A DNA stretch of 64,000 bases. It comes from Neonectria sp. B-13. Lineage: Eukaryota > Ascomycota > Sordariomycetes > Hypocreales > Nectriaceae. The notes below the pieces were generated by a model. It saw nothing but the letters and a program-made list of their open reading frames with translations. It made no database searches and had not been told where the DNA came from. The stretch covers positions 124,001 to 188,000 of the forward strand of contig NOKP01000048.1 of the NCBI GenBank assembly GCA_002682825.1. The letters run 5' to 3'. Within the stretch, counting starts at the first letter, position 1; each line of letters starts with the position of its first letter. The translations under genes and the position numbers were made by a program. Positions 33,961-42,748 of the stretch are shown piece by piece.

Positions 33961-36046
33961 GATGTTGCAAGGACTACCTATACCGAGGCGAGAAGTTGTA
34001 GTAGCCTCAAAAGAGAAAGGACGCGGGAAAGGTCCTCTCTTAAGGGCGTGATGTGGTCACTGTGTCGCCAAGGGTGTACGAGGTGCAGACCCCGACTTGC
34101 TTCCGCATCTAGCATCGTCATAGCTGTGATTGAAGGGGCCGACTTGTATATCTTCAATAAGAGAGGTGGGACGTTTTGTCAACTGCCTCCCTGGGTAAGT
34201 GCCATCGGTAGCTGCTCGCTTGGCCAAGTTCCAACGTGGTTCTGATGCAACCTTGCGTCACAAGGGAAGATAGAAACTGCGGGGGAGGTCATGATAGTGT
34301 TCTTTGGGGTCATGTGGGATGAATTCTCGAGCACCTAGACCTCCGGAGGGGAGCCTACCGAGTTGCGTATTTTAACCCACTATCCAGCCTCAGTCATATG
34401 CCGTCAGGTAATGGCACGAAAGCGGAAGTGTTCTCCGATGGATGCCAGATAAGCTCGCCACGTATCTTGCATACCATCATGCTGGATATCAGATGCGACC
34501 ACTTTATCTTGCGAAAGCCAGCTTTCTCTGGGTCCATTTGATCAATCAGTCCATTGATGACGATAGTGGTCTTGGCCGGATGAGGTGGAAAATCCTACGT
34601 CGGACGAGGCGGAGGCAAGTGGTGACGCGCACTAGACTACCAAACTCCTTACAGGGTTTTATCGCTATTCGGGCCATTTCAAGAAGGCTTCGTTCAATTT
34701 AACTTCAAGCTGTTTATTCTTCCGTGGGATTGAATCGGTTGATGATCCTTGCTGTGGTGCCAGTATCATGCGACCGGGACTAATTATCCCGGAAAGGGGC
34801 AATGACATCAGAGTAAATGTGAATTTTGATGTATAATAGATACATATAGTGATTATATGGCAACGCGACGGAACTCCACAATATTTGAGGAGCATGTGCC
34901 AATATATCATCTCGCCTTGAGTGACTTGCCGGCAATTTAACAGCAACTGCCCAGACTACCGAGAAAATATTGCCATCCCAATCGTTCAACATCGAACTGT
35001 TCGTGCGGTCTAATATACAGAAAAAGGACATATGCTTACTGTTGGCATTGGAAATGCTACTTTCTGAAGTATGTCGTAAATAATTACGGTCTTTAAGCCA
35101 GGATATCTCCATTATATAGCTTCTTTACCATTATCGTCTTATGTTGTTAGAAACGTTACCTCCTTATAATATCGTTCCCCTTACATACTCATGTAGGGCA
35201 CACTACAGGTGCTAGTGTCTACAGTGCTGTGATTGAAACGATAGTAGAGTGGCTCGATGGAATGTGTGGGAATATTGACTTATCTTGGTCCATGCTATAC
35301 TCAAGTTCTTCAATAATTTAACGCTGAGTCATCTTTTTAAGAGCATACGAGATTTTAATGATTTAATCAGTCTTTCTTGAGGATCTGCTACTCAACTTGT
35401 GTCGCAAACATATATTGTGTAGTGTCCAATTCAATTCGCCGGGTCGTTCAATCCATTGCATTGAAGCTGCGGACCCACAGTGAAGTCGTGAAAATTGACC
35501 AAATCCACCAAGATTAAGCTGTTATCTGGTCTTCAAATATATTAGCCCAATTACCCGAGTTTAGGTTTTGATTCGCAAACCCGGTGCCTCACTCCAGTGC
35601 TAGGTTCCACGGCTTACCTCAGGCCTTGACGTTTGAGTGAGGAAGACGATTCAAGCTTAGGGGCACATGTAGTACTTCAGCTCACCTCTAAATAGTAATG
35701 TTTAGTATGTTTGGGATACAAGTCGGCCCAGAAGATGTGTGTTTGGAAACATGGTCACGGAGCAGAAAACTCCGGGCTTTGATGCATATTGCCGTCAGCT
35801 TTAACCCCACAAGGAATTGGATATTGAATGGGATGTACAATTTGCTGGAGCAATACTTTTCAAGATCAAGTATCTCGATCCTAGAATTATGTGTATGTGC
35901 CAGCTACAAAGTGATGTCGCTAAGGTGCAGTCTAAGTAATATAACAAAAATGCTTCGATAAAATAAACCGCTGATGCCTCCAAGCCTCTACTCTGACTCC
36001 GAAATAAATAAATAACCGATATCGACCGCAACGGATTGATTGTCTT
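33961..36046. other. AT-rich intergenic stretch
   Basis: About 2.1 kb; from about 34650 to 36000 it is conspicuously AT-rich, unlike the coding regions. No frame resembles a protein. It could be an old repeat decayed by repeat-induced point mutation, but no paired ends or coding relics are visible. Confidence 0.5.
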
Positions 36047-36707
36047 CTAGGAGATCTTGATGATCTCAACGTCGTCAAGATACCAATCAAGGGACTTGCC
36101 AGTAGGGTGGGCAATAACGCCAAAGTACGCCGGGCCGTCTTGATCATCGCCGATGGTGAAGGTCCAGTGCCATCTGTACCACTCAGCGCCGAAGCTGTCG
36201 CCCTTGCCAGGCCAAGCGCTGAAGATGTTGCCCTTCGAGTTGAAGACGACGAATTGCAAGAAATCGCCAAAGTTCGAACCAAGACCGGGGCCGTTTGTTC
36301 CCGTGCTGTCAACGATGGCGCTTCTGGCAGAGAATGCGACTTGGTACTTGGACCCCTTCTGAAGGTCGAAGGACGGCTTGTACTTGACAATAGCTTGGCC
36401 AGTCCCGACTGTCCCGGAGATCTCGCCGAAGCGGAGGCCTGGATCGAGGGATCCATCTTCCCATTGTGTAGATGTAATGTCCATGAAGTAGTCGCAGTCC
36501 GTAGTCGAGAGCCACCAGTCATCGTAGTTTCCGTCGTTGAAGTTGAGAGAGATAATGAGATCCTCTGGAGTTTATAAGTCACTGGGAGACAGATCGTCCT
36601 AGGGACTGAAACTTACCAGGACCGGCCTCGACGAATTCCAATGGCACGGCGGTAGCCCTGAGAGCTAGAAGCCCCAGGACCGTGACTGATTTCAGAGAAG
36701 AGAACAT
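36047..36707 (-). CDS. Small secreted protein with CBM-like (galactose-binding-like) fold
   Basis: Predicted extracellular protein of 202 residues. Exon 1 (36617-36707) encodes a signal peptide, MFSSLKSVTVLGLLALRATA; a 52-nt intron follows and exon 2 (36047-36564) carries the mature protein. That part reads NFNDGNYDDWW, GLRFGEISGTVGTGQAIVKY, GSKYQVAFSARS, and ends SLDWYLDDVEIIKIS. This beta-rich pattern, with a final Trp/Tyr followed by DDVEI, is typical of carbohydrate-binding modules of the CBM4/9-like type. No catalytic domain is attached. The gene has a likely TATA element (cttata on the plus strand at 36811-36816). It diverges from another CBM-like secreted protein at 37935. The fold assignment is from pattern only; the ligand is unknown. 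Confidence 0.8.
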
Positions 36708-37934
36708 GTTGAACAGATTTGAGGCTTGGTGTCTGCAGAGTGAGGAGATGGTTATTGCTTGAATGGATGATGCCAAGGGAACAACCTAATATTGCAAGCT
36801 ATCAAGAACCCTTATATTCTGATCAACACAACGGTTTCTCTTGGCGCCCTCCCTGATATTGTGCTAGGCTGCAGCTAGAAGCTCTGGTACCTATTCTCGT
36901 CAACAATGATCCTAGTTGGCTGCAGAGTTGTTTAGCGCGTGTAAGCGGTGACCTAGAGGCTGGCGGGGACCTGGAAGCTTTGGCAACCTATAAAAGCGAT
37001 CGGGGACCTGCAAGCTGTCTGCGATCTAATAAATTTTGTCGGCGACCTGAACCTGTCGGCGACCTAGATACTGCAGCGAACTAGAAGCTGGCTGCCACAA
37101 CCTGCAGTAGAAGCTGGCTGCGACGACTTAGAAGCCGGCCAGCCACGGAGTTGGCCGTCGTGGCGTAATCGCCGAAGACCATCGTGAAACCCACGACTTG
37201 CAGGGATTGTGGCTTTGATGGATAGCTTCAACACGCTGGCAAGGCTGATTCGGCTTGACCGGAAAGGCGGATTTCTTATGAGGGAGCATGGGCTACTATA
37301 ATTGCTTTTCAAGAATTCCAAAACCACCAATCGGCCAAGGAAGGTCAAGAGCCAAATCGCTGGCAACAACCAGCGACATGTAACAAATCTGCCGCCATGG
37401 TCAACCTACAGAGAGTCTGACCGACTTTTCATCGGCATTGCAACACGCAATGAGCCTCGAGTACGTCGGGTGAATTAAAGTCAACTCTCCCAAGGGCATT
37501 AAGCTGAGGTTCTTGACAATTGATTAAAAACGGAACGGCGAGGGCATAGTTTTAATGTTACAATTCAGATCATTTCCAGTCCCTGCAACTGACCAGCCAA
37601 TCCGTAGTCCCTGCAAAGGGTTTTAGAGTGATCCTCAAGCAGGGCATACTACTGTGGAACGTTGAGGTCGGTGGGACTTGGGTGGCAGTGCAGGACACCC
37701 CGTTAACCATATGGTCCCCGGGGACGGCAGTGAGGCTCTGTTTGGTCGCCGATTAATTTGAGTTAAGCGTCAGAACTTAATGCAGGCGGAATGGCTGTTC
37801 GCAACGGTTGCGCCGAAGTGGCTGTTCCGCACGATATATAGTCAGAGAAAGCCGGCTTAAACACAGGTATTATCAGCAACACACTAAACCACCTTGGTTC
37901 TGCTTCTCTGCACGCCCTCACAACTCACTTCACG
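36708..37934. promoter_or_regulatory. Divergent promoter between two secreted-protein genes, with minisatellite
   Basis: About 1.2 kb. It contains a degenerate 18-20-bp repeat array (see 36944-37138) and a TATATA box at 37835-37840, about 95 bp before the ATG at 37935. No other gene is supported. Confidence 0.6.
36944..37138. repeat. Degenerate minisatellite, about ten units near GCGGCGACCTAGAAGCTG
   Basis: Consecutive segments follow the pattern g-c-g-g-[cgt]-g-a-c-c-t-[ag]-[gac]-a-a-g-c-t-g with spacing of 17-26 bp, for example gcggtgacctagaggctg, gcggggacctggaagctt, atcggggacctgcaagctg and gtcggcgacctagatactg. An isolated related copy lies near 36868-36886. The units have diverged, so the array is old. 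Confidence 0.75.
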
Positions 37935-39104
37935 ATGGTATATTCCGGGCACATCGCTGTATTGGCGACCTCAATTCTAGGCCTAGTTTCCGCAAAGAAA
38001 TGCAAGCCTCAAAAGCCTTCTTCCACTGAGTCCATCCCCGAGGCACCAACCACTGGCATTTGGCTTGGTTCTTCTACCGAGTCAACTCCTGAATCATCAT
38101 CGACCGAAACCGGCATCTGGCTTGGCTCCTCCACTGAGTCCGCTCCTCAGTCACTGTCCACCAACACTGGGACCTGGCTCGGATTTACCACCAAAACCGT
38201 CCCTGGTTCATCATCTACGGCTAGTAGCATTTGGCTTCTTTCTCCCACCCAGTCCGCCCTTGGGGTAGCGGCCAACGAAAATCGGATTGCCGTTGGACCG
38301 GCTCCATTGACATGCTATCCTGCGGCCCCGAATGGTGCCATCTGTAGCAAGAATGGATTCATAAGCCAGGAATGGATGGATCATACTCAACAAGGTCCTG
38401 AAGCCAGCATCAGAGATTGCGAGGGCGTATGTACCCTCACGCAGGGATGCACCGCTTTTGCCTATAATGAGAAAACTAGCAATTGCTATACTGGGACCAG
38501 ACCATTCGCAGACGCGGACTTCGAGCCAGATGATGGCGAAGGCTCAATCGAGTGGTCCCAGATAGAGTGCCTGGATTGCTTTGACAGTATGTTTTTGAGC
38601 CCTTTCATCGATATTTCATATACTAACAACTATACTCTAGACGCTGTTCTCAATCTTGGCTTCGAGAACGACGATGACATTGATTCTTGGAGTCTGGAAG
38701 GAGATCTCTCATTAGGCTGGTTCCTAGACAATCCGGCAGTCCCAGTGAACTACAACAGGGCTCTTAGAATTGGAGAACCGGCGGCTTTCGCTGATGCCAC
38801 AGCCACCTACAACCCGACATTCCCCATCAAGGCAGGGACACAGTACCAATTTGGATACCGTTTGAGAATCGATCGGAGCAACCATATCATCACTCCTTTC
38901 GATGCTGTCATATTTTACATCTCTACGAACGATGAGGTCGTCTACGAGTTTACCCCACAAGGATCAAAAAGCGAATCTGTCCAAGGCAAGGAAATCTTTA
39001 CCCTCAACAATGGCGAGGAAGGAGATGCTACATTTCAGATTGCCATTAAAGGCACCAGAGGAGGACTTGACTACTACTTTGATTACATTTACGTCACTTG
39101 GTGA
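37935..39104 (+). CDS. Secreted protein: Ser/Thr repeat stalk, PAN/Apple-like Cys domain, CBM-like domain
   Basis: Predicted extracellular protein of 371 residues after splicing. A signal peptide covers residues 1-20. Residues ~32-105 hold four imperfect repeats of about 18-19 residues ending in WLGSST-like text (TGIWLGSST, TGIWLGSST, TGTWLGFTT, SSIWLLSPT), Ser/Thr-rich and probably O-glycosylated. Residues ~127-215 carry eight Cys in a PAN/Apple-like pattern (CEGVCTLTQGCTAFAY, NCYTG). The C-terminal ~150 residues (NLGFENDDDIDSWSLEGD to GGLDYYFDYIYVTW) look like a galactose-binding/CBM4-9-like module. An intron at 38587-38640 (GTATGT donor, ACTAAC branch site, CTAG acceptor) is 54 nt without a stop, so the gene also reads through unspliced; splicing turns the junction into NAVLNLGFE, the expected domain start. 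Function is unknown. Confidence 0.85.
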   Translation: MVYSGHIAVLATSILGLVSAKKCKPQKPSSTESIPEAPTTGIWLGSSTESTPESSSTETGIWLGSSTESAPQSLSTNTGTWLGFTTKTVPGSSSTASSIWLLSPTQSALGVAANENRIAVGPAPLTCYPAAPNGAICSKNGFISQEWMDHTQQGPEASIRDCEGVCTLTQGCTAFAYNEKTSNCYTGTRPFADADFEPDDGEGSIEWSQIECLDCFDSMFLSPFIDISYTNNYTLDAVLNLGFENDDDIDSWSLEGDLSLGWFLDNPAVPVNYNRALRIGEPAAFADATATYNPTFPIKAGTQYQFGYRLRIDRSNHIITPFDAVIFYISTNDEVVYEFTPQGSKSESVQGKEIFTLNNGEEGDATFQIAIKGTRGGLDYYFDYIYVTW

Positions 39105-40264
39105 TGTTAGAGCACACACTATTAGCAGAGACGGGCAAGATGTGTATATTCGGGCGGACTGGTGTTGGAAATAATAATGCCGTTCTTGAACTCAAATTTC
39201 TTTATGCGCGGGTCTAAGATGTCAAGTAATGTGATGCTGATAAGATCTCGCTGGTTGGCAGTGCGTGCGATGATATAATACTTTGTCATGGCAAAAGCTC
39301 CGAATCCCCGGGCTGAAGGGGACTTTGAATGATCACGGGATGTAACCCGCTGTCCGTGTCTGATCCACCTTCAACAACAATCCAATGCGACAAAAGCGTC
39401 ATACCTAAAGATTAAAGGAATTCGCTGTCCAAGTACCGAGGTATTGCACCGATCAGAAATATCAAAACCACTCGTCGCCAACTGCCACGTCCACTTTTGA
39501 AAGAGGCGGCCAAGGATCAGAACTAGGCACTTCCCCGTCTTGCAGCAGATTTCTTCAGTTGGGCTGTCGACCAGATCTCGTTTCAGGACGGCTGGGTTAT
39601 GGGAGATGCGCGATAAACCCCTGCGAAGCTGTTGGCTCTAATGCGACTTGTGCAAGGCCAAGGATCTGCCGTTGGCATGTAGCCAGGATTGCAATCCTTT
39701 TGCAGATGCAACATCCACTGAACGGAGTAGACTAGGTGATCCTCGAACCAAGTCCTCCTCTTCAGCATCACGGGTTGACGTCGGCGCCTGGCTTAATGAG
39801 CACATTTGTGTCACTTCAAATCACTCTAGGCCAAGTCTTGGAAGGGAATTATCCCAGAATATCTGCTTTCTCATCAAGTCTTGAAAACTAGCAGTCCTTC
39901 CTAGGCATCAAGGAAGCGAGCGCCTCCACCAAACTGGGAAAACATCTAGATTACCCCGCTTATTCCAGACGTTGACCCTGTCTGGGGTAGCTATGTCTGA
40001 CACGCGATGGATATCTCGCAGGATTTCCTGACCTCTCCACCAGAAACCAACTGCAGTCCATCCCAACACTCGTGCCGGGCAATGCCGATACTGATGTCCG
40101 GACTGAGAAATGGGGCTGGTTGAAAGGGCGCTCCCTCATAAGTACGGCACAGCTCACCTTACTTGGCCTTCTCAAGGTACAGACTTTGCTGTTCTTCGAG
40201 AGCTGAGAACCCCTCGCTAGAGCCCCTTCCAACCTTGTGAGAGGACTTCTACTGGACATTAAGG
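39105..40264. other. Intergenic region upstream of the BBE-like oxidase
   Basis: About 1.2 kb with short overlapping frames only. No regulatory element or RNA gene could be assigned. Confidence 0.55.
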
Positions 40265-42022
40265 ATGAAGCTCGATTTTTGCCTTGCCGTCCCTGCGGCA
40301 GCGACTCTGGGCCAGTTTACTTTCGCTGAAAGGACTCAATGTCACCGGTGTGTAAGTCGCAGCACCCTCCTCCGTCTCCATAGCACCATCAGCCCTTTCG
40401 TCTCGGCCGCCGTGCTCACCACTCTAATGGACTTCAGGCAACTGTCAAACATGGCTAACATATCTCCTAGTGTACTCAACTCGCCAAGGCTGGTCTGGCC
40501 GACAAGATTCTCTACCCAAAGCAAGAGCTTTATCAGGAGCGTATGGACTCGTACTGGAGTGACAGTGCTTCCCTGGCGCCTTATTGTATCGCCTTACCCG
40601 AGTCGACCGAAGATGCATCTACCATCATGAAGGTCATTGTTAAGAACGGTTGTCAATTTGGTATCCGAGGCGGCGGCCATGGATCCTTCGCCTTGTCCAA
40701 TTCAATCTCTGACGGTGTCACTATCGATCTCGGTGAGCAACGATCCCATCACTTCCAACCCTTTGATCCGTAACCATTGCTAATTGTTCAAGGCTTCATG
40801 AACAAGACTGTCTATGACGAGAAGCGCAACTTGGCCTTGGTTCAACCCGGCGGGCATTGGCAAGACGTTTACGACACCCTCTCCCCCCTTGGCGTTACTG
40901 TCGCGGGTGGTCGTGCTGGTACTGTCGGCGTCGGTGGTTTCGTAACGGGCGGCGGTAATTCGTTCCATGGCGCGAGCCACGGGTTCTCTTGCGATACTGT
41001 TGCCAATTTCGAGGTTGTGCTGGCCGATGGTACTATCGCCAGCGCGAATGCGACTCACAACTCCGACCTTTGGCAAGCAATGAAGGGCTCGTCTGGAAAT
41101 CTGGGTAAGTCCTCATCTGCGTTCCTGTGAGTAGATGGAGACATGGTGCTAACAATCCTCAGCCTTGATCACTCGTATTGATATGTACCCAATTGAATTC
41201 GTCGACAAGTCGAATCCTGTCATTTGGGGCGGCAACCTTCTCTACGACGAGTCGAAAGGCGACGCCGTCATTGACGCCCTTGTCGGATTCAACGAAAACG
41301 TCCACAAGGACGAAAATAGTAGCTCTATTGTGTACTGGGCTTACCTGCCTACTCTCGGAACTATTATCAATGCTGCCGTCGAGAATACCAAGGCCGAAGT
41401 CAAGCCTCCCGCCTTTGATGGGTACTACGCCGTCAAGCCGTCCACCGATACGACGGCCGTGGATAAAATGTCTACGGTCACCAAAGCACTGGGAGCCGGG
41501 CAGCCCGCAGGCTTTAGAAACATATGGTTCACCAGTACTTTCACCAACAATGCAAAGATCATGGAGTATGCCGTCAAGAAATACAACAAGCTGAACAAGA
41601 AGCTCGAGAAGCTCATGCCCAGCGACGAGTCTGGTCTCAACACGCTATGCATGTTCCAACCCATAACCAAAAGCCATGCTGAGAAGGGTTTAATTAATGG
41701 CGGCAATGTCATGGGCTTGGACAAGTACACTGAGGACGGCAATTTGATCCTATTTCTGGTTACGTGGGCCGCCAACGGCCTCGAGAACGAGGAGGCTGCC
41801 TTCCCTTTGATGCAGGCCTACATCGAAGACGTCGAGGCCAAGGCCAAGGATTTGAAAGCATTCTGCCCCTGGAAATTTGTCAACTATGGACATCTATCTC
41901 AAGATGTGCTCTCGACTGTCGGTGATGAGGCTCTCGCCAAGCTTCGAGCTGCTAGTCGAACTTGGGACCCCAAAGGCGTTTTCCAGTCGTTGAGAAAATC
42001 TGGCTTCAAGATTCCCTTCTAA
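40265..42022 (+). CDS. Secreted FAD-linked oxidase, berberine-bridge-enzyme (BBE) type
   Basis: FAD-dependent oxidase of 506 residues with a likely signal peptide (MKLDFCLAVPAAATLGQ). Four exons (40265-40351, 40471-40732, 40793-41104, 41163-42022) join in frame; intron 1 is 119 nt, long for this window. The FAD_binding_4 domain shows GIRGGGHGSFALSNSISDGV, with the His expected to bind FAD covalently, then LVQPGGHWQDVYDTLSPLG and VGGFVTGGGNSFHGASHGFS. The substrate domain ends with the BBE tail YGHLSQDVLSTVGDEALAK and DPKGVFQSLRKSGFKIPF. The Cys that gives plant BBE a second covalent FAD bond is not seen at the matching place, so attachment is probably single. Fungal members oxidise sugars or take part in secondary metabolism; no synthase gene is nearby, and the substrate is unknown. 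Confidence 0.9.
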
Positions 42023-42219
42023 CTTGGTTTGGAAAAGATGAAATTGAACCCGATGGCGAACCAGGCCAAGCGATTGATAGAAGAGAGCATACAAGATACA
42101 AAACCAGAGAAGCGTATTATTCCCAACCATCACCCAGCACCCGCGCAGGCTCTTGCCGCCCTCCTCAACACTAACAGCAGCAAACCAACGTATCTCCTCC
42201 TGCTTCTTTCTCAATTCCA

Positions 42220-42483
42220 CTACTTAGTCTCAAATATCCGAGGCCAGTAGTTATAGAGAACAATAGTGTCCAGGCAGGTGCCGACACTGACGCCAAGAAT
42301 GACGTATCGACGGTGTTTGGGTGAAAGGTTGCTCCACCTCAATTTCGAAAGCCCAGAAGTGGTGGTAGGGGCTGATCCGATGGTTGCCAGGGGCTTGAGT
42401 AGGGGCTTTGCAGTGGAAAAGTTGGCGTGGCGTGCAACCTGCACTGTGGGAGATGCGATGCGACTGAGAAGAGTGGGCGACAT
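42220..42483 (-). CDS. Small conserved-looking protein, probable mitochondrial membrane protein
   Basis: An 87-residue frame without an intron. I do not recognise a named family. Residues 1-25 (MSPTLLSRIASPTVQVARHA) are rich in Arg, Ser and hydrophobic residues without acids, like a mitochondrial presequence. A basic segment (LSPKHRRYV) precedes a single hydrophobic stretch (VILGVSVGTCLDTIVLYNYW) at about residues 60-80, and the end is charged. The frame lies between the convergent BBE oxidase gene and Srs2, with the stop 729 bp from the Srs2 ATG side's 3' end at 42749 excluded. A presequence plus one membrane span suggests a small inner-membrane assembly or accessory factor, which is only an inference. 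Confidence 0.6.
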   Translation of the reverse strand: MSPTLLSRIASPTVQVARHANFSTAKPLLKPLATIGSAPTTTSGLSKLRWSNLSPKHRRYVILGVSVGTCLDTIVLYNYWPRIFETK

Positions 42484-42748
42484 TTTGAAGTGGTAGATTT
42501 CGTTTGTTTGGCAAGTGGTAGATTGGTATCAGTAAAGAAATTGGCTACTGGAATTGTAGTCACGATAAGGTAGCGATTTTCCATCTTTTATACTTCGTAA
42601 ACATGTTCAATGTTGAGTGCATCAATATAACACCATCTCGCGTTATGTTAAAGCGTTAAGCTAAAGTTATGGTACATCCGCCCCACCCCATCATCACAAG
42701 CAAACATTACACCCTCACTCCCATATCTTTCTAGCCGCTTTGAGCCCA

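Noticed and set aside
28866..42022. Secondary-metabolite cluster suggested by GMC oxidoreductase, BBE oxidase and PTH11-like protein
   Set aside because: No polyketide synthase, NRPS, terpene cyclase or other backbone enzyme is present, and the genes are far apart with a ceramidase between them.
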